26,906 nt of DNA from Bacteroidia bacterium (lineage in GTDB: Bacteria > Bacteroidota > Bacteroidia > Bacteroidales > CAJPTX01), in NCBI GenBank assembly GCA_905373625.1, contig CAJPTS010000004.1, positions 1 through 26,906 of the forward strand, written 5' to 3'. Both the position numbers and the translations under genes were made by a program. Numbering within the stretch: the first letter of the stretch is position 1; the number at the start of each line of letters is the position of its first letter. A model generated the notes under the pieces. The model had not been told where the DNA came from, did not search any database, and saw only the letters and a list, made by a program, of their open reading frames with translations. Of the stretch, positions 1 to 7,343 are shown piece by piece.

Positions 1-34
1 GCAGACAAAAAAGTTCCAAGCTTCATCAGGTTCA

Positions 35-113
35 AGGTACTAGGTACGAAGTACACGACAAGCGATCACAAGCTGGGGTTTACTTTGAACTTTGTACTTC
101 GTACCTAGTACCT
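35..113. repeat. 79-bp GTAC-rich inverted-repeat element, left copy
   Basis: Two perfect 20-bp inverted arms lie at 35-54 (AGGTACTAGGTACGAAGTAC) and 94-113, separated by a 39-nt spacer. The arms are themselves built from GTAC tetramers around a GGTACGAAGTAC core (43-54). The same 79-bp unit recurs at 26726-26804 in the same orientation, with an identical 37-nt start. It contains no gene and no transposase is nearby, so a REP-like or MITE-like non-autonomous repeat is the best description. The family is not one I can name. Confidence 0.85.
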
Positions 114-153
114 GTTTAAGCTTTGAACTTGGTACTTCGTACCTTGTACCTAG
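114..153. repeat. Extra inverted half-copy of the GTAC repeat
   Basis: GTACTTCGTACC, the reverse complement of the core of the 79-bp element, recurs at 132-143 followed by a diverged tail up to 153. The bases before it (about 117-131, AAGCTTTGAACTTGG) roughly mirror 11-35 (AAGTTCC, AAGCTT, TTCAAGG), so the whole of 11-153 looks like nested inverted repeats. This suggests repeated partial duplication of one palindromic unit. Confidence 0.65.
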
Positions 154-253
154 ATTGACTTATCTTCTGCGTAGGAAGACAAAAGCAATCTCGCGCTCGT
201 GTTTACTATTAAAGATGCTCCTCCGTACGTAAAAAGCTTACTTAACACGTAAG

Positions 254-291
254 ACAACAGAAGGTGCGCCACCAAGCACACCTTCTGTTGT
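254..291. repeat. Perfect 13-bp stem hairpin, no T-tract
   Basis: ACAACAGAAGGTG (254-266) pairs perfectly with its reverse complement at 279-291 around a 12-nt loop. Neither strand has a run of T after the stem, so it does not look like an intrinsic terminator in either direction. It lies between the repeat cluster and the 3' side of the gldA-like gene. It could be an RNA structure, a protein-binding palindrome or a remnant of a mobile repeat; the sequence does not decide. Confidence 0.6.
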
Positions 292-531
292 GTATAGAAG
301 AAATTCAAAGATTTCGCACCATTAAAGCTCACTGGGTAAAATTACTCGCCATTTTAGCCCATGCGTATCGATCACTTTCATACCTCTTATCGTTTGGGAA
401 ATTAGAGCAACCCGTTGTTCTGTGCAACGGTAAAAGAGATAAAGATGTTACCCTCTGACAAAATGCTCCACCACAATTTGCCACGAAAACAACTAAATGA
501 AATGCCAAAAAAAGGAAAGGGGGCTGGTATG

Positions 532-1431
532 CTACAACGTTAGTGTACGGAATACCTCTTCTAAGTGCGAGGCGCGCTGATAAAGCGTATGCAATGTATA
601 GCCGTGCGCACTCGCTTGGTGAAATAAAACAGGGCGTAAGTCCTCATTACTGCTCGTACGAATGAGCCAATCACCATTCGCTTCCTGCGAGATAGTCGCG
701 CCCACACACCACTGGTGCAATTCTTCGGGAGTGGGAGAGGATACAAAACCTACCACATAGGAGCGCCGATCGCGGCTCGCCATTAACTCCTGTGTAGAAC
801 CTACTGCAACCAATTTGCCCTCGCGGATAATCGCCACGCTGTCACACAGAGCCTCTACTTCCTGCATAATGTGCGTAGAAAAGAGAACAGCCTTCTGTTT
901 GCCCACCTCCTTAATAACGTTACGAATTTCTACAATCTGATTGGGGTCTAAACCATTCGTCGCCTCGTCTAAAATCAACGTCTCGGGGTCGGCGATAAGA
1001 GCAGCTGCCAAACCTACACGTTGTTTATAGCCCTTAGACAGGATTTTGATGCGCCGATTCCGCATCTCTGTAAGCCCTGTCAGTTCGCTTACTTCTAAAA
1101 CGCGTTTTTTCGCGTCTTTAAGCCCGTAAAGATGTGCGACGTGATAAAGATACTCATATGTATACAATTCCGCGTACAATGGGTTTTGTTCGGGCAAATA
1201 TCCGAGTTTAGCACGCCACGCTCCGTCATCCCCTGTAACAGAGAGTCCATTTACATACACCTCGCCCGAGGTTGGCGCTATAGCTCCCGTGAGTATACGC
1301 ATGGTTGTAGATTTGCCCGCGCCGTTAGGACCAAGAAGCCCCATAATTTGCCCATTTGCCACCTCTAGGCTCAGATTATCGAGCACCTGTCGGTTACCAA
1401 AATGCTTGCACAACGACTGAATGCGAATCAT
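532..1431 (-). CDS. gldA: GldA-type ABC transporter ATP-binding protein
   Basis: This 299-residue ATPase subunit would power an ABC transporter at the cytoplasmic membrane. Visible motifs are Walker A GPNGAGKST (34-42), a Q-loop in YLPEQNPLY (Q82), a signature-like LSKGYKQRVGLA (131-142), Walker B LILDEATNGLDP (152-163) and the switch histidine in STHIMQEVE (H187). The Q-loop context, the LSKGY signature and STHIMQEVEA are characteristic of GldA, which in Flavobacterium partners GldF and GldG in gliding motility; neither is present here. The usual DEPTNGLDP reads DEATNGLDP. It starts 21 nt after the preceding exported-protein gene and is probably co-transcribed with it. Family assignment is strong; the gliding role is inference, because non-motile Bacteroidales also carry such ATPases. 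Confidence 0.85.
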   Translation of the reverse strand: MIRIQSLCKHFGNRQVLDNLSLEVANGQIMGLLGPNGAGKSTTMRILTGAIAPTSGEVYVNGLSVTGDDGAWRAKLGYLPEQNPLYAELYTYEYLYHVAHLYGLKDAKKRVLEVSELTGLTEMRNRRIKILSKGYKQRVGLAAALIADPETLILDEATNGLDPNQIVEIRNVIKEVGKQKAVLFSTHIMQEVEALCDSVAIIREGKLVAVGSTQELMASRDRRSYVVGFVSSPTPEELHQWCVGATISQEANGDWLIRTSSNEDLRPVLFHQASAHGYTLHTLYQRASHLEEVFRTLTL

Positions 1432-1452
1432 TATCGTTTACTCTTAGAATTC

Positions 1453-2463
1453 CTATTCATAATAACGCGACAGCCGCTCACGGAACAGCTTCTCGTTGGC
1501 AAGGTTTATATTATGCACTAGCAAGCGTATACTCGCCTCGCGTTGCTTAATCTCGTCCTCCGAGAGTTTGTCTTGCTCTTGAAATACCACGTAGTCGACC
1601 CGATACCCTGTTGAATCAAGAGCCATGGCAACCGCCGCTTTATAGTCATCAAATACTATAACGGAGGGGAGGCTCTTAGCCGTATATTGCGCAACGGCAT
1701 TACGAACACACTGGCTGATGTAACGAATTTGGGGCTCGCCTAAATACTTTGCCCCAAGCATCATACGCACCAAATCTATCTGCGCCAAGTCGTTCTCTTT
1801 ACGCTGTGTAACTAGTTTGCGATACCCCCTGTCGGAGGTCTTCAGAAATAAGTCAACAAACTTCTTCGGTACTCCTTGCAAGTCCTGTAGCGCGTCCTCT
1901 TTTAAGCGACGTTTGTACTCTTTGTGCGCCATTTTTTGATCTGTAGGCACGTAATAATGCCAATCTTTCGTACGGAGATAGGTTTCGGTGGGCGGGTCGG
2001 GCTTCCACGTGGTGATCGGACGGTGGAGTGTACTATCTTGTAAGTGGAGTAAACCGCCCTCTAGGGCGTATACAATGCAATGGATGAGATGGGTATAACC
2101 GCCTCCTAACTCTTTGTGTAGAGCAGACCAAAGTGTTAAATAGGGGGCAGCAGACGTTACAGAGTCGCACTGCTCGTAAACACTATCTATGGGGTGTTCG
2201 CGAAGGTAAGAGACAAATGCACGATCGAGCGATACGGGAAAGTACGTTGTAGATTGACCCTGAAAGGGAGTCGTTCGCTTTCCACTCTCATGGTACAGAC
2301 CACGGACGTCCATGACATAACTGCTGTCATTACTCAGGTTGACATGCAGATTAAAGTCACTGCCCCAGCTCATCTGTCGGATATCTACCTTCTGCCCCAC
2401 AGCAAACAGAGAGACCGATAGGGTTAATGATATGAAGAGTAAAAATGAACGCATTTTATACAA
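1453..2463 (-). CDS. Exported protein of unknown function
   Basis: I do not recognise this 336-residue protein. It begins with a basic stretch and hydrophobic core (residues 4-20) ending near FAVGQK, a likely Sec signal peptide with cleavage around residue 23, so the product should be periplasmic or outer-membrane associated. There is no lipobox cysteine. The mature part is soluble in character, with scattered Trp and Tyr, a Lys/Arg-rich segment at about 170-225 and a charged C-terminus ending SRYYE that is probably helical. The first Met is used, but Met4 is equally possible. It lies upstream of the gldA-like gene with a 21-nt gap and so is likely in the same operon. An accessory role with that transporter is only a guess from position. 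Confidence 0.7.
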   Translation of the reverse strand: MYKMRSFLLFISLTLSVSLFAVGQKVDIRQMSWGSDFNLHVNLSNDSSYVMDVRGLYHESGKRTTPFQGQSTTYFPVSLDRAFVSYLREHPIDSVYEQCDSVTSAAPYLTLWSALHKELGGGYTHLIHCIVYALEGGLLHLQDSTLHRPITTWKPDPPTETYLRTKDWHYYVPTDQKMAHKEYKRRLKEDALQDLQGVPKKFVDLFLKTSDRGYRKLVTQRKENDLAQIDLVRMMLGAKYLGEPQIRYISQCVRNAVAQYTAKSLPSVIVFDDYKAAVAMALDSTGYRVDYVVFQEQDKLSEDEIKQREASIRLLVHNINLANEKLFRERLSRYYE

Positions 2464-2493
2464 TTAAGAACCAAGCCCCTTTTACCGCAAGTA

Positions 2494-2591
2494 CCGAATA
2501 CGGCATTCGTTATTCTCAATAACGAGCGCACAATTTGCGTTACCCAAGCATATACGTAACGGCAAACCGCTGTAAAACGTTCCGAATACGG
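2494..2591. promoter_or_regulatory. Divergent intergenic region with repeated CCGAATACGG
   Basis: The decamer CCGAATACGG occurs at 2494-2503 and again at 2582-2591, between the minus-strand exported-protein gene and plus-strand ubiX. The first copy sits inside a small palindrome: CGAAT (2495-2499) faces ATTCG (2505-2509). The second lies just before the ubiX start chosen here, inside the longer reading frame. A shared operator is possible, but nothing beyond the repetition and position supports it. Confidence 0.3.
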
Positions 2592-2609
2592 TATCTGACA
2601 ACAAATGTA

Positions 2610-3176
2610 ATGAATTGCGACTCGTTTTCTCTCACCTTAGGCATATGCGGTGCAAGCGGCGCACTGGTGGCGCATACACTGATAGAACAATTTTTGACCT
2701 ACTCAAACGGACACCTAGAGGTGATTTTTACTGAAGCGGCAAAACAAGTATGGCAATATGAACTAGCGACATCGCTCCCAGATCCGAGTGAACGACTCTC
2801 CCTACATGCTATTTCCGACCTCACCGATGTACTAGCCTCGGGGTCTACCCCATCAAATGGCATGATTGTCGCGCCTTGTTCATTAGCTACGCTTGCGAAG
2901 ATTGCAAACGGAATTGCAGACAACCTCCTCACCCGTGCAGCAGATGTGACCATAAAAGAACGACGTCCGCTAATCCTAGTGCCGCGCGAGACGCCCCTAT
3001 CTGCCATACACTTACGGAATATGTTAGCATTAGCCGAGCTCGGCGTGTGTATTGCCCCCCCCATGCTCACTCTGTATACGCGTCCCTCCACCATACAACA
3101 GATGACAGCCGAATTTACGGCACATCTGCTCGCGCTCGTGGGAATCAAAGTGCCACGCACACAATGGGGCGTATAG
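2610..3176 (+). CDS. ubiX: UbiX-family flavin prenyltransferase
   Basis: UbiX joins a dimethylallyl group to reduced FMN to make prenylated FMN, the cofactor of UbiD-type decarboxylases. The frame is open from 2535, but its first 25 residues have no family counterpart, so I start at the internal ATG, giving 188 residues, close to the family norm. Motifs are the flavin-binding GICGASGALVAHTL (11-24), IVAPCSLATLAKIANGIADNLLTRA (86-110), the KERRPL block (116-121), the conserved VPRETPL (124-130) and HLRNML (134-139), and a C-terminal PP-LY-RPSTI block (150-162) with the usual tyrosine. No ubiD is in the window. The family call is strong. The start has no clear Shine-Dalgarno sequence. Confidence 0.88.
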   Translation: MNCDSFSLTLGICGASGALVAHTLIEQFLTYSNGHLEVIFTEAAKQVWQYELATSLPDPSERLSLHAISDLTDVLASGSTPSNGMIVAPCSLATLAKIANGIADNLLTRAADVTIKERRPLILVPRETPLSAIHLRNMLALAELGVCIAPPMLTLYTRPSTIQQMTAEFTAHLLALVGIKVPRTQWGV

Positions 3177-3186
3177 TAGTTTTTCC

Positions 3187-3194
3187 TAATTTTG
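3187..3194 (+). promoter_or_regulatory. Candidate Bacteroidota -7 box for ribF
   Basis: TAATTTTG matches the Bacteroidota -7 consensus TAnnTTTG and ends 36 nt before the ribF ATG, in the 54-nt gap after ubiX. No TTTG is visible at the expected -33 spacing, so this is a weak prediction. Confidence 0.35.
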
Positions 3195-3230
3195 TAAGCG
3201 TATTAAAAAGGAAGTTGTTTACCTAGAGCA

Positions 3231-4166
3231 ATGCTTGTTTGGCGCGACCCGACGCAAGTGGAATTTCATAACCCCGTTGTTACACTAGGTTTTTTTGACG
3301 GGGTACACTTGGGGCATGTACAGCTGCTACGGGAGTTACAACAGATTGGTAAAGAGCTAAATCGTCCGCCCCTCGCCATCTCTCTTTGGCCACACCCGCG
3401 CATTGTACTAGGGCATGAACCCAGCAAATTTAAGCTCCTCACTCCCCTCGATTACAAGACTCAGCTCATCGAAGCAACGGGCATAGACGCCATGCTCGTT
3501 CTTAATTTTGACCTCGAGCTCGCGGCTCTAGAACCGCTTGCATTCCTAGAAGATGTGCTCTACAAACACCTCCATCCCTCAGCCATACTCATGGGGTACG
3601 ACCATCGTTTTGGGCACAACGGAAAAGGTGATTTTACCCTCCTAAAAGCCTTTGCTACAGATAAGGGTATCCCTGCCTATCTTGGTACGCCTCTAGCCGT
3701 AAATGGCGTTACGGTTAGCTCCACAAATATCCGTGCAATGGTTCTGAACGGCGATTTGGGCTCGGCGGCCCAATCATTGGGGCGGGACTATGGTTTTTAC
3801 GGGACGGTAGTGCACGGGAAGCAGCTCGGGCGGACAATAGGTTACCCTACTGCCAATATACAACCCAAGAGCGGCTGGCAGCAGCTACCGAGCTTTGGCG
3901 TCTATGCGGGGCAGTGTATAATCCCAGCCATTTCGCCTACAGAAAAGCGCAATGCTATTATCAATGTGGGGACACGTCCGACCGTCGATATAGATGGCTA
4001 CGTATCCATAGAAGCCTATATACCCTCGTTGCACACCGCAATCTACAATCAGACAGTTTACGTATCCTTCCACAAAAAGATCCGTGACGAACTTAAGTTT
4101 GCCACACTCGATGCCCTTCGGCAACAGATTACAAAAGATTTGGAGGCACTTAAAGAGCTATCCTAA
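3231..4166 (+). CDS. ribF: Bifunctional riboflavin kinase / FAD synthetase
   Basis: RibF phosphorylates riboflavin to FMN and adenylylates FMN to FAD in the cytoplasm. The 311 residues match the bacterial two-domain enzyme. The N-terminal nucleotidyltransferase has the HLGH motif (26-29) inside TLGFFDGVHLGH, a DHRFGHNGKGD segment around residue 125, and STNIR (164-168). The C-terminal kinase has GYPTAN (204-209) for ATP and magnesium, NVGTRPTV followed by IEAYI, and a late RDELKF block. It lies 54 nt after ubiX, whose product uses FMN, and 57 nt before gltX, all on one strand. Nothing is missing. Confidence 0.95.
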   Translation: MLVWRDPTQVEFHNPVVTLGFFDGVHLGHVQLLRELQQIGKELNRPPLAISLWPHPRIVLGHEPSKFKLLTPLDYKTQLIEATGIDAMLVLNFDLELAALEPLAFLEDVLYKHLHPSAILMGYDHRFGHNGKGDFTLLKAFATDKGIPAYLGTPLAVNGVTVSSTNIRAMVLNGDLGSAAQSLGRDYGFYGTVVHGKQLGRTIGYPTANIQPKSGWQQLPSFGVYAGQCIIPAISPTEKRNAIINVGTRPTVDIDGYVSIEAYIPSLHTAIYNQTVYVSFHKKIRDELKFATLDALRQQITKDLEALKELS

Positions 4167-4223
4167 TCATTACATACACACCGTGTGCCCCTCGGAGGTT
4201 TAATTATTTATCTGATAGTTTGA

Positions 4224-5753
4224 ATGTCACGACCAGTACGAGTACGTTTTGCACCCAGTCCCACAGGACCACTCCACATAGGAGGCGTCCGCACCGCACT
4301 TTTCAATTATTTGTTTGCACGTCAGCACGGTGGCACATTTATTCTCCGCATAGAAGATACTGATACCACGCGTTACGTACCGGGTGCAGAGGAATATATA
4401 TTTGACTCCCTAGCGTGGTGTGGCTTAAAAATAGACGAGGGAGTGCGCGAGGGCGGAGCGTATGGACCATACCGTCAGAGCGATCGGAAGGAGATTTACC
4501 TCAAGTATGCCACTCGGTTAGTAGAGAGCGGATGGGCGTACTATGCTTTTGACTCCCCCGAAGCCCTGAATGCATTGCGCGAAGAAGCCGAAAAGGAAGG
4601 GCGCAGCTTTGCTTATGGTCCGCATACACGAGACTCGCTCCGTAACTCTCTCACCATGTGCCCTGCCGAAGTAGAAACGCTTCTACGCGAGACACAGGAC
4701 TGGGTGATTCGCTTCAAGATCCCCAGGGGGGAAACCATACAAATGCATGACCTCATCCGCGGAGACATCAACGTCCTCTCCGAAACGCTGGATGACAAAG
4801 TTTTGTACAAGCGTGCAGATCAGCTCCCCACCTACCACTTAGCCAACATCGTGGACGACTTTGAGATGGAGATCTCGCACGTCATCCGAGGCGAAGAATG
4901 GTTACCCTCGCTCCCGTTACATTATCTCCTTTATCGTGCCTTTGGGTGGAGCGATCGGCAGCCCGAGTTTGCACACCTGCCGCTTATACTTAAGCCGTCG
5001 GGCAATGGCAAGCTCTCAAAACGCGATGGTGACAAGTTAGGTTTCCCCGTCTTCCCATTAGAATGGACAGCCCCAACGGGCGAGATCTCACACGGCTACC
5101 GCGAGGACGGATACCTCCCCGAGGCGTTCTTGAATATGCTAGCCTTTTTAGGTTGGAATCCTGGTGACACCGAGGAGTACCTATCACTAGAGCAGCTCGT
5201 TGCGAAGTTCTCTCTCGATCGTGTTAGTAAGAATGGCGCCCGCTTTGACCCCGAAAAAGCGAAATGGTTCAACCATATCCACCTTGCCAATGCACCCGTA
5301 GAGCAGCTAGTACCCTACCTCCTCGCACAACAACAGGGGCATGGCATAACTATTACTGAAGAGCGTGCTGCACAAGCCATAAAACTAGTACAGGAGCGTC
5401 TGACGTTACTGACGGATTTATGGAAAGAAACTGATTATTTCTGGATAGCTCCCTCGTCATACGAAGAAAAGGCGCTGAAGAAGCATTGCAACGAGCAGAC
5501 ACCGAGTTATATAGAGGCAATGCGCATAGTTGTCGTAGACTGTATGCCGTTTGAAGCGGAAGCCCTTGAAAGTGCCCTAAAAGGGTATATAACGGCGAAT
5601 AATTTACCCATGGGTAAGGTTATGAATGCACTCCGTTTGGCATTGGTAGGTGAGTCTCGCGGTATAGATGTGGCAACAATTATGGCATTTCTCGGTAAAG
5701 AGGAGACGCTGCGCCGCATAGACGCCTTCTTAGCATTTCTGGGCAATAAGTAA
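4224..5753 (+). CDS. gltX: Glutamyl-tRNA synthetase
   Basis: Class I aminoacyl-tRNA synthetase that charges tRNA-Glu. The 509 residues match the family length. The HIGH-type motif is PTGPLHIGG (13-21), and the KMSKS-type loop is KLSKR (263-267), followed by DGDKLGFPVFPLEW, a stretch typical of Bacteroidota enzymes. The C-terminal helical anticodon-binding domain is complete and ends AFLAFLGNK. The gene is the last of the plus-strand ubiX-ribF-gltX run and converges with xseA, leaving 57 nt between stops with no strong terminator visible. A GGAGG lies about 25 nt before the ATG, too far to be an ordinary ribosome site. Confidence 0.96.
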   Translation: MSRPVRVRFAPSPTGPLHIGGVRTALFNYLFARQHGGTFILRIEDTDTTRYVPGAEEYIFDSLAWCGLKIDEGVREGGAYGPYRQSDRKEIYLKYATRLVESGWAYYAFDSPEALNALREEAEKEGRSFAYGPHTRDSLRNSLTMCPAEVETLLRETQDWVIRFKIPRGETIQMHDLIRGDINVLSETLDDKVLYKRADQLPTYHLANIVDDFEMEISHVIRGEEWLPSLPLHYLLYRAFGWSDRQPEFAHLPLILKPSGNGKLSKRDGDKLGFPVFPLEWTAPTGEISHGYREDGYLPEAFLNMLAFLGWNPGDTEEYLSLEQLVAKFSLDRVSKNGARFDPEKAKWFNHIHLANAPVEQLVPYLLAQQQGHGITITEERAAQAIKLVQERLTLLTDLWKETDYFWIAPSSYEEKALKKHCNEQTPSYIEAMRIVVVDCMPFEAEALESALKGYITANNLPMGKVMNALRLALVGESRGIDVATIMAFLGKEETLRRIDAFLAFLGNK

Positions 5754-5810
5754 TTGCTTACGTGTAAGGGCTTTTGTAGTTTCCCCTTAAGCGACGGCTT
5801 CGCAAAGCGC

Positions 5811-7271
5811 CTACTCGTCTTTGTTCTTTTCGTACAAAGACTCTAGCCACGCACGCTGCTGTTCACATTCCGCATCTAAGTTTGAGAATAAGCCCTCAGA
5901 GGTTACTGAGGCTATTTTCACTTCAGCTGATTGGTTCGCAGTATGAAGCCTAAGTTCTTCTCCTTCGCTCAATGTCACAGCATTCTCACTACTCTTCCTT
6001 TGTACAATAGCGAATCCGTGCTGTAATGCAAACCGTGGATCGTAGCGCTGAAGCAGTAGGATGCGATGTAGAAATTGCAGTTCGTTGCGCTGAAGAGTAT
6101 TATGTATCTGGGGTTGCTTCTCAGCAAAGAGATGCATTAGTTGAAGCGGATACTGGTGTAGACGGTTTTTGACAACGAGCGTAGCCCGATCCGTAATACG
6201 CGCGATGCGCGGAAGAAATTGATCCAGCTGTGCACGAAAGCGAAAATTACTCCCCTCAAAGAGGCGTAACAAATGTTGTTCGTGTGTCACGAATAACCGC
6301 TCTTGGTTGCGCGCAAAGGCATCTGCAACGGCTGTTACGGCATCACTACACGCAGTAAGATAATCTTGGATACGCGGTACGAGTTCTTGTAGCGTAGCCA
6401 TAAGAGCTTGCTCTGCTTCTCGAAATATCCCCTCAATATAAGCGGCGACAGCCGTCGGAGTTTTTAGTGATAAATTGGCTACTAGGTCTACGACAGACAC
6501 ATCGCGCTCATGTCCAATACCAGCGACCACTGGAAGAGGAAACTGAGCAACGAGCGAAGCCAATTCGTAGGCGTCAAAACAGCTCAGATCCATCTGACCG
6601 CCACCTCCGCGGATTATCACCACGATATCCCAGTAGTCTGCCTCGGCGTAGATAATATCCAAAGCATTGGACATAGATACTACGGCCTTATCGCCCTGTA
6701 CAAGAGCAGGAAAAAGTTTCAACTGAAGCCCGTAGCGTTCTGTAGCGCCCTGCAATTGGTGACAAAAGTCCTGATAACCTGCTGCACGTGCTGCCGAAAT
6801 GATAGCTATGCGACGTGGGAATTCGGGGAACAAGAGCTCTCGGTTCATATATAGCACCCCATCTCGTTCCAACTGCTCAAGAGTACGCTGACGTTGTAAA
6901 GCCAGCTCTCCGACAGTATATTGAGGGTCAATATCTACCACTTGTAGTGCGAACCCATAACGAACGGAATATTCCACACGTACACGCAACAACAACTGTA
7001 TGCCCTTGCGCAGCGTTGTATGCGTAGTAAGTTCAAAGAACGGACGTATCTCGCTATACTTATTAGCCCAAATGATGGCGCGCATAGAGGTGACTTGTGT
7101 ACGGCTTTTCTCGTCGTACTCGGTCAGCTCCATATAGCAGTGCCCCGATGCCGATTCTGTAATAGACGCCACCTCCGCCACCACCCATAGCGGGAGTTGG
7201 AATTGTGCTTCCACAGCATTGTGTAGCTGTTCGGCTAATTCGTGTAACTGTAAGAAATGCTTTGGCGGCAT
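5811..7271 (-). CDS. xseA: Exodeoxyribonuclease VII large subunit
   Basis: XseA is the catalytic large subunit of the single-strand-specific exonuclease VII. At 486 residues it is somewhat long. An N-terminal OB-fold binds DNA (about 8-115, including LPLWVVAEVASI). The nuclease core shows FPRRIAIISA (151-160), RGGGGQMDLSCFD (221-233) and GIGHERDVSVVD (251-262), the usual conserved blocks. A long helical section follows, then HGFAIVQRK and a charged tail of about 45 residues. No xseB small-subunit gene follows; the next gene downstream is convergent gltX. The last gene of the minus-strand cluster, it has its own promoter-like sequence at 7309-7341. Family call strong; lack of a local partner noted separately. 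Confidence 0.93.
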   Translation of the reverse strand: MPPKHFLQLHELAEQLHNAVEAQFQLPLWVVAEVASITESASGHCYMELTEYDEKSRTQVTSMRAIIWANKYSEIRPFFELTTHTTLRKGIQLLLRVRVEYSVRYGFALQVVDIDPQYTVGELALQRQRTLEQLERDGVLYMNRELLFPEFPRRIAIISAARAAGYQDFCHQLQGATERYGLQLKLFPALVQGDKAVVSMSNALDIIYAEADYWDIVVIIRGGGGQMDLSCFDAYELASLVAQFPLPVVAGIGHERDVSVVDLVANLSLKTPTAVAAYIEGIFREAEQALMATLQELVPRIQDYLTACSDAVTAVADAFARNQERLFVTHEQHLLRLFEGSNFRFRAQLDQFLPRIARITDRATLVVKNRLHQYPLQLMHLFAEKQPQIHNTLQRNELQFLHRILLLQRYDPRFALQHGFAIVQRKSSENAVTLSEGEELRLHTANQSAEVKIASVTSEGLFSNLDAECEQQRAWLESLYEKNKDE

Positions 7272-7308
7272 CAGTTTTAGTGATCTAGTAGGTAGTGTTA
7301 AACTCCTC

Positions 7309-7341
7309 CAAATTTACAGCGTTTTATAACACGCCGTCAAA
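7309..7341 (-). promoter_or_regulatory. Bacteroidota-type promoter for xseA
   Basis: On the minus strand, TTTG (7341-7338) is followed after 21 nt by TAAATTTG (7316-7309), matching the Bacteroidota -33/-7 pattern TTTG and TAnnTTTG. Transcription would begin near 7302, giving a leader of about 30 nt before the xseA ATG at 7271. The -33 element starts immediately after the queE stop codon. This is the best promoter match I found in the window. Confidence 0.6.
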
Positions 7342-7343
7342 AA

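Larger units (their letters stand above)
1..531. other. Gene-free left edge with palindromic repeats
   Basis: No open frame here resembles a protein family; the short frames (up to about 64 codons) overlap the repeats or the 254-291 hairpin and have low-complexity or random-looking products. The first 153 bases are dominated by GTAC-containing palindromic repeats, described separately. Positions 300-531 lie downstream of the minus-strand gldA-like gene. I see no clear terminator for that gene: a T-rich stretch reads off the minus strand near 506-512, but no strong stem precedes it. Confidence 0.6.

Noticed and set aside
264..458. 64-codon plus-strand open frame at the left edge
   Set aside because: It begins inside the perfect hairpin, its product resembles no family, and there is no ribosome site or promoter; likely chance.
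2535..2609. 25-residue N-terminal extension of UbiX
   Set aside because: The residues have no counterpart in the family, which begins at the internal ATG; the region also holds a repeated decamer that looks regulatory.
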